Assembly (NCBI GenBank): GCA_027036675.1
Contig: JALWDW010000013.1
Span: 1 to 45,548, forward strand
Direction: 5' to 3'
DNA length: 45,548 nt
Origin: Candidatus Dojkabacteria bacterium
GTDB taxonomy: Bacteria; Patescibacteriota; Dojkabacteria; SC72; JAHDCA01
Of the stretch, positions 7,779 through 18,346 are shown one piece after another (the first letter of the stretch is position 1; each line of letters opens with the position of its first letter). A program made the position numbers and the translations under genes. Under the pieces are notes generated by a model. It was not told the origin of the DNA. It made no database searches and saw nothing but the letters and a program-made list of their open reading frames with translations.

Positions 7779-9533
7779 ATGAAATTCGGGGATCGTTTGC
7801 AAAGATTAAGAAAATTCCTTCACGGTATCACCGTGTTTGTACTGATGGTATTGATTTCCGCTCTTATCGTCTTGTATGCCAGAGGCTATCGTTTCAATAC
7901 CGATTCCGGCGATATCGAAGTTACCGGAGTGCTTTATGTGGAAACATCCCCTTCCAAAGCGCAAGTGGTACTGGATGGTACCACGTACGGCAAGACTCCC
8001 GAGAAAAGGTCTTCACTGTCCGCAGGTGAACACCAATTGGAACTTTTGAAGGAAGGTATGACACCGATCCGCCTGTCCGTACCAATACACAAAGGGATGT
8101 CCACGAGTCTGCGACTACAGATGTACAGCGACGACCCAAAGCGGGAAAAACTGTTGACATTACCGCAACGGGGTAACGTGCAAGCCTTGATGGATTACGG
8201 TAGTAAACGGTTTTTCTATATGTCCGAAACGGAGATTAAACCAAAGGCGGCACCGCAAGACGGCCAGGAGAAACAAGACGATCCGGGTCGAGATATGCGT
8301 ATCGGTCAAATCGATATCTCTTCATACAATTTGAAGCCCGGTTTTTGGGATACTGAAGATAATCCGAAAAAATTGATTTCCATTTACTATGAAAAAGTCG
8401 ACAATCCGGCAACCCAACTCGATAAGCCTCGATTTGCGGACACCGGGAAACATCATCGCAATTTACTGATCTTGCACATCACTACCACACGTTGGAGCAC
8501 GAAGAAAGACGAATTGGCCGTCCTAAACCCGACCGCAGAGCCCTCTCAACCTCGAGATGAATATATCGCCATCCCCACCGACGGGAAGCATATCACTCCG
8601 GTCCGTTTACCCATCACTCATACCGAGCATCCAATCAAATTGCGTATGACCGCCGACAACAACTATATTTACTATTTCACCGTCAAGGATCAAAACAAAA
8701 CCGATACCACAGATACGGCCGACTCACAGACCGCGGAGAAAACAGACACCGAACAGTTTGTATCGGTGAAATTATTAACTCTTGTCTATATAAATGTCCA
8801 CGATCTGTCCTCGCACACCGAGATCCCCATTACCACCATCAAAGCGGATGATGAAGCGCTAAATCGGGCGCTTGCCGACGGGGAGGAGATCATACCTTCC
8901 GAGCTGATCGCCGGTACCAAATCAACTGTCGTCTTCAGCCTGCCCTACTCACCCGAAGCCAAGATTTTGTCCGTGAATCTGAGCAACGAGGATATTATCG
9001 AATTGGAAACCGGATTGCGGGATAAGCCGACTCAACTGCGATTTTACGACAATGATTTGTTGGTGAACACCGATACCTATCTGTATCGTTATAAGACCGG
9101 GCAAAAAGAATTGGTCATGCTTGATACATCGTGTGATATTTGCCACGGTTTGTCTATCCTTCTGCCTCTGGGCGACGATATTCTTTTGGACAACGAACAG
9201 GGCGTGTTTATTTATCGCACCAAGGTCCCGAGAGGCGAACACCTGCATCGGGAAGGGATAGAAGCATTGCCGTACATTAGCGAGGTATTGCATGGCGTGG
9301 AGTATTTAGATGTTGATAATTTCAGTATCGACGGAGATGACAATATCTTGATGGTTGATGATAATTCAGTTTTTGCCGGAAATCTGGGCTTCCCGGTGTT
9401 TTACCCGGTTTACCACGGCTCACCGGATATCACGATATCGCCGTTGTTGGTGGATATCCATGCCGGCGAGATTTATGTGCTCGCTCAGGATAAATCGGGC
9501 GGGTTGGAGGTGGATCTGATTTCGTTGAGGTAA
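7779..9533 (+). CDS. Membrane-anchored PEGA-domain protein
   Basis: N-terminal TM (GITVFVLMVLISALIVLYARGYRF), then PEGA: GVLYVETSPSKAQVVLDGTTYGKTPEKRSSLSAGEHQLELLKEGMTPIRLSVPI. Confidence 0.8.
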   Translation: MKFGDRLQRLRKFLHGITVFVLMVLISALIVLYARGYRFNTDSGDIEVTGVLYVETSPSKAQVVLDGTTYGKTPEKRSSLSAGEHQLELLKEGMTPIRLSVPIHKGMSTSLRLQMYSDDPKREKLLTLPQRGNVQALMDYGSKRFFYMSETEIKPKAAPQDGQEKQDDPGRDMRIGQIDISSYNLKPGFWDTEDNPKKLISIYYEKVDNPATQLDKPRFADTGKHHRNLLILHITTTRWSTKKDELAVLNPTAEPSQPRDEYIAIPTDGKHITPVRLPITHTEHPIKLRMTADNNYIYYFTVKDQNKTDTTDTADSQTAEKTDTEQFVSVKLLTLVYINVHDLSSHTEIPITTIKADDEALNRALADGEEIIPSELIAGTKSTVVFSLPYSPEAKILSVNLSNEDIIELETGLRDKPTQLRFYDNDLLVNTDTYLYRYKTGQKELVMLDTSCDICHGLSILLPLGDDILLDNEQGVFIYRTKVPRGEHLHREGIEALPYISEVLHGVEYLDVDNFSIDGDDNILMVDDNSVFAGNLGFPVFYPVYHGSPDITISPLLVDIHAGEIYVLAQDKSGGLEVDLISLR

Positions 9534-9546
9534 ACGAACGATATTC

Positions 9547-9618
9547 GCATCCGGCGGGAGTCGAACCCACAACCTACGCGTTAGGAGTGCGTTGCTCTTC
9601 CAGTTGAGCTACGGATGC
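9547..9618 (-). tRNA. tRNA-Arg(CCT)
   Basis: Minus strand: GCATCCG-TA-GCTC..GAGC-A-ACGCA-CTCCTAA-CGCGT-AGGTT-GTGGG-TTCGACT-CCCGC-CGGATGC. Anticodon CCT; no encoded CCA. Confidence 0.92.
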
Positions 9619-9878
9619 ATGGTCGGGGGTATTTTCTCATATTTTTTTGGGGATCGCCACCCTTGACACGCTTTGGATTTCGGGTTAAAGGTCAAGATAG
9701 TCAAGCATTTGAACTTTTTTGGAACGATGGGAAGGAAACACATGGAACGGATACCGTACTTGTCGTCGCTAAGACCGTGACGAGACACCAAGACGCAATT
9801 GAAAAATACATACTTGCTAACCATAGCTTCGGCACGCCATGTATTGAAGTCGTCCCATTGTCCGCTGACCATTGCTAG
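9615..9878 (+). pseudogene. Possible truncated CutA-like protein (C-terminal half only)
   Basis: FELFWNDGKETHGTDTVLVVAKTVTRHQDAIEKYILANHSFGTPCIEVVPLSADHC resembles the CutA1 C-terminal half (YWWKGKI..EEVLLIIKT..EELEEYILENHPYDVPEIIALPI). The N-terminal half is missing; the ORF starts inside the tRNA. Confidence 0.42.
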
Positions 9879-9988
9879 TATATTAGTTGTTGCAATACAG
9901 CCGATACTCTATCGACCAGACGAACTGCCGGTCATGTTGTACGAAGTAAAGTCCGTCCGCAATAAATCCGAACGTAACGGTACTACCC

Positions 9989-10822
9989 TTACAACGTGGC
10001 ATCCCGCCCCATTCCCCACAGTAAATCAAATACCGCTTCTTCTTGTCGGGCTATCACTTTATTCTGCATTTCAACACCGTAGATATCGTTGTCTTGCCAT
10101 TGCAATACCGCGTAAACATCGTCGTAAATAAACGTTTCCGTGATTATATCCAATACATCCGTATCGATCGTGCGGATATGAAACCATGATTGCCCGGACA
10201 ATGGTATCGTGTATTTCTCATCTTCATTCACACTTCTCTTGCTCTCCAGATCCTCGGGATTGATCAACATGTAGTCCTCCCTTCCCCTCCTGATAATTTC
10301 ATCCCACCATTGAGCAAAAAACTTATATCCCACGACTTCCTTCAACGTCCGATAACCAAAGCTTTTGACAACTTTACCTCGTAAGGAGTTCCATAGCAAC
10401 TGCCTGCACTCGGATGCACCGTTATAAAACTTAACATTGCTCGGGCTGGCACTGTGACTACGCAACTTGCGCAGTTTTTCCTTGTTATCCTCAAACAACC
10501 TACGCAACCGATCAGCTTTTTGCAATCTCTCATCCACCAAACGTTCAAGTCCATCCAACGACAACGCCGTGTACACGGTGGTAGTATTTTTGACCCCCTT
10601 GGCAACCAGACCCTTCCTCATCATATCATCCAAAACCCTGTACAGAGTGGTCCTGTTAATTCCTGTATCACGGGCCAACGCCAATACTGTCATTTCACCT
10701 CTTTGCAAAAGGCTATCCAAGACACTTATTTCCGGTTTGTCCAATTCCAGAGCTTGCAATAAATCTGCAACCATTTCTCGATGATAGCACTTGTTCACAA
10801 TCTGAACAACTATTTTACACAT
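9989..10822 (-). CDS. TrmB-like HTH transcriptional regulator
   Basis: ISVLDSLLQRGEMTVLALARDTGINRTTLYRVLDDMMRKGLVAKGVKNTTTVYTALSLDGLERLVDERLQ (winged HTH plus TrmB-like helix). The start could be the internal Met at 10774. Confidence 0.78.
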   Translation of the reverse strand: MCKIVVQIVNKCYHREMVADLLQALELDKPEISVLDSLLQRGEMTVLALARDTGINRTTLYRVLDDMMRKGLVAKGVKNTTTVYTALSLDGLERLVDERLQKADRLRRLFEDNKEKLRKLRSHSASPSNVKFYNGASECRQLLWNSLRGKVVKSFGYRTLKEVVGYKFFAQWWDEIIRRGREDYMLINPEDLESKRSVNEDEKYTIPLSGQSWFHIRTIDTDVLDIITETFIYDDVYAVLQWQDNDIYGVEMQNKVIARQEEAVFDLLWGMGRDATL

Positions 10823-10877
10823 TACGCTGGACGGAATAATATTCGCTATAAGGTAAACCCATTATTGATGGCAAGTC

Positions 10878-11726
10878 ATGAATATTGATAAACAGACACA
10901 ATTTAATGTAGTGAACCTTTTTAATGATGATCCATACCTTCAGATATATTCCAATCGTACCGCATATACTGCGCAGTTCCGCTCTGAACTTATCTCAATG
11001 CATCAGAATTTGCTAAGAAACCACGTCTTCGTGGAAAATAATATCCATATGAAACGGTATCTAAAAAAATATCCCGATTCCATCATCATCGAAATAGGTG
11101 CCGGGAGCGGCCGTGCATTCGGTGAACTTCAAAAACTGGTACTGAAAGAAAGTTTACACTACAAAGCCTATTACGGGATCGAAATCGAATATGCCATATA
11201 TAAGAATCTAAAAAAATTCCTGTCCATACACAATAATGCCTACGCGATTCATGCAGATGCTTCGGATCTAATTTCTCTTGCCGAACAACTTCACATCACC
11301 AAGATTACACGTGATCATCATGTTCTGGTTGTCCTTATGCAAAACACCTTGGGGACGATTAAGGGCAAGGGGGACTTTATGGATATCCTACGGCAAATCC
11401 ATACATTGCAACAGATATTGCCAACAAAGCACACGCATGCATTGCTTTCGTTGTACAATAAATTACCGGATTCCATGACACAACGCCGTGTATTGGCTGT
11501 GCTGGAGATACTATCATCACTTTGTGTGACGGATGTCAATATCGATGATAAGTTCGGCGTCGATTGTGTGCGTATTCTTCGTTACCTATTGCAAAATCAT
11601 ACGCTTTTACCGAGTTACTTCGTGACACAATCATACAATGGGTGGGAACCGGATATAGGTTTGTTGCTTGATGGGTATCTTCTATGTTTCGTCTACGACA
11701 TACAAATCACGTTGGTGGGAAGCTGA
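10878..11726 (+). CDS. Class I SAM-dependent methyltransferase-like protein
   Basis: SIIIEIGAGSGRAFGELQKL (motif I), YYGIEIEYAI, MQNTLGTIKGKGDFMDILRQI. Confidence 0.65.
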   Translation: MNIDKQTQFNVVNLFNDDPYLQIYSNRTAYTAQFRSELISMHQNLLRNHVFVENNIHMKRYLKKYPDSIIIEIGAGSGRAFGELQKLVLKESLHYKAYYGIEIEYAIYKNLKKFLSIHNNAYAIHADASDLISLAEQLHITKITRDHHVLVVLMQNTLGTIKGKGDFMDILRQIHTLQQILPTKHTHALLSLYNKLPDSMTQRRVLAVLEILSSLCVTDVNIDDKFGVDCVRILRYLLQNHTLLPSYFVTQSYNGWEPDIGLLLDGYLLCFVYDIQITLVGS

Positions 11727-11821
11727 GGCGCCGCAGTTTATCTCCACCAGCCTAAACCTACCGATTGAATTGCTAACGAAAAAACCTAGTTTTACTGTGG
11801 CTACGTTTGGGGAGTAGAGAA

Positions 11822-11915
11822 GCCTGTCTTCTTACCCAACCTTCGGGCGCGCCTTTACGTGAAAACCCTCAATAAACCAGACCCAAGCCTATCGTTTCCA
11901 GGTAAGAAGACAGGC
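11822..11915. repeat. 15-bp perfect inverted repeat flanking ~64 bp
   Basis: GCCTGTCTTCTTACC (11822-11836) and GGTAAGAAGACAGGC (11901-11915). Confidence 0.85.
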
Positions 11916-12564
11916 GGGGGCCGGGTGCAACAAAAGGTCGGGGTAATGGCATTTGTGGGTACACCGACAAAACGAACCCCATGACTTCGGCGTTTGTATG
12001 ACAGTGTGTAAACATCACAAAGACAATGAATACCGCAAAGTTCGCAAAACCGGGACAATCTCTTGCTGTCATTGCATTTCTTGAGTACCCTAGATACGCC
12101 TAACCGGATATTCCTATGACGACACTATCCGCGCACCACTACCGTACGCAACGACGTCTGCCCGTACTCGACGGGGGCATTTCCTTACACACATATAACG
12201 CTGAAGTCTATCAAAGCCTTGACACAACTGTTTCCACACAATTTCATAATCTCACTACTGAGGGAACTTTCACCCCCTACCCCACCTTGGCCGATGACTC
12301 CAACGAAATCGCACAACCGCCCTACGTGTTGTAGTTCAAAAAAGCCCGGAACAGAAGGAAAGGCGGTTTCGCCATAACGTACATTGCTGGGCTCACCAGC
12401 TTCGCCGATTCCTGAAATAATTGTGAAATAAAAGCTACAGGCTCTGTAAAAGACCTATCACCTCGCCACCCACCACACAGACTACTAGACCGACACCAAC
12501 CTGTAGTACCTACCCCGCGCCCGAAGGATGCTACCAAAGCCCGGGGTCGCCCCACACCCCCATA

Positions 12565-12573
12565 TGATACAAT
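12565..12573 (+). promoter_or_regulatory. Extended -10 TGATACAAT, 6 nt upstream of the uvrA ATG (leaderless)
   Basis: TGnTACAAT-cacacc-ATG(12580). Confidence 0.72.
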
Positions 12574-12579
12574 CACACC

Positions 12580-15500
12580 ATGCCCTCCACCAAAACAAAA
12601 ACCAAAACCCCGCAGTACATCGAAATCAAAAACGCCAACGTCCACAACCTCCGAAACTTCTCCGTCAAGATCCCCAAAAATAAGCTCGTCGTCATCACCG
12701 GCGTATCCGGATCCGGCAAATCATCCCTCGCCTTCGACACCATCTACGCCGAAGGACAACGCCGATACGTAGAATCCCTCTCCTCTTACGCACGCCAATT
12801 CCTCGGCATCATGACCAAACCCGATGTCGAAAGCATCACCGGTCTCTCCCCCGCCATATCGATCGACCAAAAAACCACCAGCACCAACCCACGCTCTACA
12901 GTCGGTACGATCACTGAAATCAACGATTATCTACGATTGCTATACGCCCATGTCGGCCAAACACATTGCCCCAAATGCCATCGCCCAGTCAAAGCGCAGA
13001 CGATCCACGAAATTGTGGACAATATACAAACAATCATAGACGTCAAAATCTCGGGCCGGCAAGACAAACAAACGGACCGCAAACCTACAAACATCAAAAT
13101 ACAAATACTGGCACCGATCGTACAAGGGAAAAAAGGCACCTATGAAAAATTATTCCAACAATACCTCGCAAAAGGATTCGCCCGCATCCGCATCGATGGA
13201 CAAGATAAGCGACTTGATGATTGGGAAAATTTCAAATTGGAGAAATATAAGAAACATACGATTTCGTTGATAATAGACAGATTTAAACTCACCTTAGCAG
13301 ACACCTTCGACTCTGCTAAGCAGCCGTGGAAATCGCCGGGCGATAACGAAAACGCGTCCACCCAAAACGCAACGCAAGGACGAGCTCGTAATCAAGAGAC
13401 CGACAAAACAGATACCGCGGAAAACCCAAACACCACAAACACAGACAATGACGCTACTGACAACACATCAATATCCGTTCGTACCAAACGCTTCATCGAC
13501 GCCGTTGAATTGGCGACATCATTGACCGACGGCGAAGTGATGATCGATATTGATGGAACCACGCACTTTTTTTCCGAACACAACACTTGTACATATTGCA
13601 ACCTGTCATTTCCCAAGCTCGAACCAGCATCGTTCTCATTTAATTCACCAAAAGGTGCATGCCAGACATGCCACGGATTGGGTTATCTCAAGGAAGTCGA
13701 CATCGCCACCACTTATAATCCGCGGCTGACTATCAGCGAGGGCGGGATATTTTTTTGGAACAACCGCACAACCAAAGATACCTGGACCCGCCGAGTACTG
13801 GAGGCCGTAGGACGTGAACACGGTTTTGACCTGAAAACCCCGATCGGGCAGTATTCACAAACACATTTTGACCTAATATTCCACGGCAAAGGGGCGAAGC
13901 CGAAATACCGGATCGAATACATCAACCGCCAAGGGCTCAAAAGGTCGTACGATGCGCATTTTGAGGGACTGATCCCCGAGATGACCAGACGATATTACGA
14001 GACCACTTCAGAATTTCAGAAAAAAGATCTCGAAAAGTATTTTCGTTCAAGCGAATGTTCCAAATGCCACGGTAAACGTTTGAACCCGTACTCCTTGGCC
14101 GTCACGCTGGAAAACGACACTGGCGACACGGCAAATATCACACAATTGGGAGACCGACCACTCCATCAAGTCATACAATTCCTACAAAACTTACGACTTG
14201 ACAAGACAAAATCCGCGATCGCCCACCCTATCATCAAAGAAATACTCTCCAGACTCTCATTTATACAAGCAGTCGGGCTGGATTACCTCACCCTCAATCG
14301 CAGAGCAAATACTCTATCTGGCGGGGAAGCCCAACGAGTCCGACTAGCCTCGCAGATCGGTACCGGACTGACTGGAGTCCTGTACGTACTCGACGAACCT
14401 TCGATCGGACTGCACGCAAGAGATGTCGACAAATTATTGAGTACATTACGTGAATTACGAGACAATGGCAATACTGTAATCGTAGTGGAGCACGACCTGG
14501 AAACCATGCAAAACGCAGACCACATCATCGACATAGGCCCGTACGCTGGAGTACACGGAGGAAAACTCGTAGCGCAAGGATCTTTTGACGAGGTTAGCAT
14601 GCTGAATACATTGACTGCTAAGTACTTACGAAAAGAGCTACGGGTTGGTGATAGCTTGACAGTGGTAGCGCCTGCGACAATAGCAACAGGTCGACAATTA
14701 AAAATTGATGAAAATTTAACCTCAAGTCCAAACACAAAGCCCTCCAATCAAATAACCAAACAGCTGGATAGTATCAACACCGGTACGACCCAAAAACTCA
14801 CGCTCCACGGGGTCAGCACCCACAACCTCAAGGATATCGATGTTTCCATACCGCTCGGCAAATTCGTCTGTGTGACGGGTGTTTCCGGCTCCGGCAAATC
14901 ATCCCTCATCAACGACACATTGTACCCGATACTGATGAACGAGAAAATGCGTTCACGCAAGCCCACCGGTGAGTACACAAGCATCGACGGACTGGAAAAC
15001 ATCGACAAAGTTATCGGCATAGACCAATCGCCGATCGGACGTACGCCACGCTCCAACCCGGTCACCTATATCGGAGCATTTACCTATATTCGCGAACTTT
15101 TTGCCGGAACGCAAGAGGCCAAAGCCAGAGGATACAAGCCGGGCCGATTTAGCTTCAACGTCAAAGGAGGTAGATGCGAGCATTGTCGAGGCGATGGACA
15201 GATAAAGGTCGAAATGCAGTTTTTGCCAGACGTCTATGTGCAATGCGAACAATGCAAAGGGCGGCGTTACAATGACACCGTATTGGATATCGACTTCAAA
15301 GGTGCGAATATCGCCGACGTATTGGAGATGACCGTCGAGGAAGCTGCCCAATTCTTTCAAGCTCACCCACCGATTGCCAGGAGATTGGAATTATTGCAAA
15401 GTGTCGGGCTGGGATACATCAAATTGGGTCAACCGGCCACCACCCTGTCCGGGGGTGAATCGCAACGCGTGAAGCTCGCCAAAGAACTTAGCAAGACCAT

Positions 15501-15777
15501 GCGCGGTCATACAGTATACATCCTGGATGAGCCGACCACGGGACTGCATTTCTATGACGTGGACAAACTTTTGTTGGTGCTCAAAAGGCTTGTGGCGCGG
15601 AACAATACGGTGATCGTCATCGAACACAATCTGGATATCATACGGCATGCGGATTGGATCATCGACCTCGGGCCGGAGGGTGGCGAAGCGGGCGGGCAGA
15701 TTGTGGCCGAAGGGACCGTACAAGACGTGATGGCTACCAAGGGGAGTTATACGGGTGAATGGCTGGGGCGAGGGTAA
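12580..15777 (+). CDS. uvrA: Excinuclease ABC subunit A
   Basis: [49 protein letters not shown] zinc modules, [81 protein letters not shown]. Confidence 0.98.
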   Translation: MPSTKTKTKTPQYIEIKNANVHNLRNFSVKIPKNKLVVITGVSGSGKSSLAFDTIYAEGQRRYVESLSSYARQFLGIMTKPDVESITGLSPAISIDQKTTSTNPRSTVGTITEINDYLRLLYAHVGQTHCPKCHRPVKAQTIHEIVDNIQTIIDVKISGRQDKQTDRKPTNIKIQILAPIVQGKKGTYEKLFQQYLAKGFARIRIDGQDKRLDDWENFKLEKYKKHTISLIIDRFKLTLADTFDSAKQPWKSPGDNENASTQNATQGRARNQETDKTDTAENPNTTNTDNDATDNTSISVRTKRFIDAVELATSLTDGEVMIDIDGTTHFFSEHNTCTYCNLSFPKLEPASFSFNSPKGACQTCHGLGYLKEVDIATTYNPRLTISEGGIFFWNNRTTKDTWTRRVLEAVGREHGFDLKTPIGQYSQTHFDLIFHGKGAKPKYRIEYINRQGLKRSYDAHFEGLIPEMTRRYYETTSEFQKKDLEKYFRSSECSKCHGKRLNPYSLAVTLENDTGDTANITQLGDRPLHQVIQFLQNLRLDKTKSAIAHPIIKEILSRLSFIQAVGLDYLTLNRRANTLSGGEAQRVRLASQIGTGLTGVLYVLDEPSIGLHARDVDKLLSTLRELRDNGNTVIVVEHDLETMQNADHIIDIGPYAGVHGGKLVAQGSFDEVSMLNTLTAKYLRKELRVGDSLTVVAPATIATGRQLKIDENLTSSPNTKPSNQITKQLDSINTGTTQKLTLHGVSTHNLKDIDVSIPLGKFVCVTGVSGSGKSSLINDTLYPILMNEKMRSRKPTGEYTSIDGLENIDKVIGIDQSPIGRTPRSNPVTYIGAFTYIRELFAGTQEAKARGYKPGRFSFNVKGGRCEHCRGDGQIKVEMQFLPDVYVQCEQCKGRRYNDTVLDIDFKGANIADVLEMTVEEAAQFFQAHPPIARRLELLQSVGLGYIKLGQPATTLSGGESQRVKLAKELSKTMRGHTVYILDEPTTGLHFYDVDKLLLVLKRLVARNNTVIVIEHNLDIIRHADWIIDLGPEGGEAGGQIVAEGTVQDVMATKGSYTGEWLGRG

Positions 15778-15909
15778 GGGGTCTGTGCCAGGGTGTATTA
15801 TTACGGTTTTGTCTTCTTTTGCATAGGTAACAACGCATATGCAATGGAACGCGCCCATATATTCTCTCGCCACCTCACACTGAGTGCAAAATAGCAAACA
15901 ACCACTCAC

Positions 15910-18150
15910 TCAGTTACTACGTTGAGATAACAGATCTGAGAAGTCACTAGTATCTGGTGGGGGTTGTTGCACAACCAGCGGGGTAACGACTTGTACGAGG
16001 GCATTTCTTGCAAGCTGGTAGGCTGCCGTAGTGTGCCACTTCCCTCTTCTAGGGAAAGCATCATCTAGGATACTATCCACTATACCTTCTATATCATCAC
16101 CTCGATCTATCACAACCATCTTTTCAGCATCTTGTAATTCTTCCCATTTATTGATAATCCCGTCGGTCAATTTATCAGGGCTCAATAAAGACATCGATTG
16201 GCCAACAATACTGTTGAGTGCATACAAACGGCTCTTGATTGCCTCGGTATCTTCATAGGCACTTATTATGTCCCAAAAGAATTTGCGGCCTTTTGCACCG
16301 AAAGGATCGGTGCGGTTGTCATTGTTGTAAATTGACGCAAGTTTTGATAATCCACCTTGCAAAGACTCTCCATCCCTCAACACACGTCCAATATCCGCAG
16401 CCACCATATTCACCCATGTCTGTCTTTGCTCAGGCTCCAGACCATCAAAAAGTCGTGGGATATATACTACACGCCTCACTCGGCCATCCTGTCCTATATA
16501 TAACACACTCTTTCCATCGGAGTTAGTGTGGGTAACCCTCTCATATGTATTATCCGCATTCTCGATAAATTTGTCGCCTATTGTGCCCAGCTTATTAATA
16601 GCACCATAAGCCTTAAGCTCTTCAGGATCAGCTCTAGTCAGAGAGGATGTCACTCGATTGACTAAACTTAGAAACATATTTACGTCTACAGGAACGCTTT
16701 TAATCTGTTTACGTATAACCCCACCACTGGTTTCCCACTCATCAAGATAAATGCCCAGCGTACCACCATGCTTCTCGGTAACAAATGTTCGTAACTCCAC
16801 CATAGCATCTCGCAACTTTTGAGACTGCTCGGAATCCTTAAATATATCTACGCCTTGATCGAGCAATTCAGCAAAACCCTCATCCCGAACCAAACTTGCC
16901 ATATCATTAACTTGTCTTTGTAAATGCATAACAGCGTCATCTAAATCGGCAAATCCGTAATCACCCAATAAGTCTTCTGAGAATTCCAAAGCCTTTACCG
17001 AGTCACGCATATCGTCAAGAGTCACGAGCAGCTCTACAACATTCTTAAATCGCTCAACATCGTCCAACAATTTACCTATTGTGGCATTGTCTGAACTCTC
17101 TTCAGCCGTACCTTCATACTCCGCAAGTGTAGATGCAAGTACACCGGACAATTCGTGTCGGTTAAATTTATACCCACTACCAAGCAAATCAACCTCTCGT
17201 GCCGTTTCTTGTAGGGCACGATCCAGAGTAGCCACGTCACGTCTGTAAGAGTTGCCGTGCCATACGACACGATCTGCATTGAATCCATTGAATGAATCAG
17301 CATCTTCGCCACTATATATCAAAACCCCATTATGCTTCGTCACGGGCAGCTGTTCTTTATCGTAAACTCCATACCTCAACAGCTCTTTGTAAAACGAACC
17401 TTCCTCGTCGATTTCTTTTCCATTCACCCCACCTCCTGTCATAGCAAAAGCTATATTATTTGCTTGCAACACGTCCGCCACCGACAACACTTCTTGCTCC
17501 ACTCCGTGTGATGCAAATTCGACCAACTGGCTCATCAAACGCGAATCCTGCGTTTGGTTGTATTGTATGATGAGCCCATCTATCAAAGCCCATATCGCTA
17601 CTGCTCGCCTAGGGCCTGCATCTATGTCATGATCTGTAAGTATGGAATCTAAAAACTGTGAAGTCCTTTGATCCCATGCTTGTAGTACTCCGGGAGGAAT
17701 ATAATCAAACGCACTAGCCAAATCATTTTGTTCGACAAACGGTTCATCAGGTGACACTTCAAATGTAATTCCTTCCTCGAAGTCTACTGATATCTGTCGA
17801 TCAAACGGCGAAGGACGCATCATGGCTGCCACTATACGATACCCCGCAAGCCTTCTTCTCTCTGAATCCACCACTATACGTCTTGTCGCTTCAGTCTCCG
17901 TCGGGTTGTTGACCGATAGCCCTACCCTTCGTATATCGCCATCATATTTGTCTGCTAGCGATTTTGCCAACTCCTGTGGCAACTCGACCCGCATCGGTAA
18001 CGCACCCCCGAAAAAGGTCGCCCCTCGTGACAACACCTCTTCTCGTTGTTGAGCTCGACGCTTCTTGTCGTCCACTCGTTCAAAATAGTCAAACAGCTCG
18101 TCGACCCCCGTTGAGTCACCTTGGTCGGGCGTTTCATTACCAACCCTCAT
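15910..18150 (-). CDS. Large uncharacterised protein, paralog C (corresponds to the C-terminal core of the next two)
   Basis: Long ORF; no known domain seen. Core block RRAVAIWALIDGLI...VLSVADVLQANNIAFAM shared with the two upstream ORFs. Start 18150 chosen because a -10 (CATAAT) lies 6 nt upstream; the ORF extends to 18165. Confidence 0.8.
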   Translation of the reverse strand: MRVGNETPDQGDSTGVDELFDYFERVDDKKRRAQQREEVLSRGATFFGGALPMRVELPQELAKSLADKYDGDIRRVGLSVNNPTETEATRRIVVDSERRRLAGYRIVAAMMRPSPFDRQISVDFEEGITFEVSPDEPFVEQNDLASAFDYIPPGVLQAWDQRTSQFLDSILTDHDIDAGPRRAVAIWALIDGLIIQYNQTQDSRLMSQLVEFASHGVEQEVLSVADVLQANNIAFAMTGGGVNGKEIDEEGSFYKELLRYGVYDKEQLPVTKHNGVLIYSGEDADSFNGFNADRVVWHGNSYRRDVATLDRALQETAREVDLLGSGYKFNRHELSGVLASTLAEYEGTAEESSDNATIGKLLDDVERFKNVVELLVTLDDMRDSVKALEFSEDLLGDYGFADLDDAVMHLQRQVNDMASLVRDEGFAELLDQGVDIFKDSEQSQKLRDAMVELRTFVTEKHGGTLGIYLDEWETSGGVIRKQIKSVPVDVNMFLSLVNRVTSSLTRADPEELKAYGAINKLGTIGDKFIENADNTYERVTHTNSDGKSVLYIGQDGRVRRVVYIPRLFDGLEPEQRQTWVNMVAADIGRVLRDGESLQGGLSKLASIYNNDNRTDPFGAKGRKFFWDIISAYEDTEAIKSRLYALNSIVGQSMSLLSPDKLTDGIINKWEELQDAEKMVVIDRGDDIEGIVDSILDDAFPRRGKWHTTAAYQLARNALVQVVTPLVVQQPPPDTSDFSDLLSQRSN

Positions 18151-18156
18151 GAGTTT

Positions 18157-18162
18157 ATTATG
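18157..18162 (-). promoter_or_regulatory. -10 box CATAAT, 6 nt upstream of ATG 18150
   Basis: Minus strand reads TTGCATAATaaactcATG. Confidence 0.45.
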
Positions 18163-18346
18163 CAATCAACTTAATTAATACGTTACACAACAGATACGGA
18201 CACTATCTACTCGTCATGACCACCGTATTACCATGCAACACTACATTTTGACATATAATCCAACCCAATATCAAGCAATTTCGCAAGTACATCCCCCCCC
18301 GACCTTGTTGCCGAGGAGTTAGGCCAGAGGCATAAAATCAAGAGCA

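Noticed and set aside
15391-15909. 172-aa minus-strand ORF
   Set aside because: It is mostly antisense to the 3' end of uvrA, with no domain signal.
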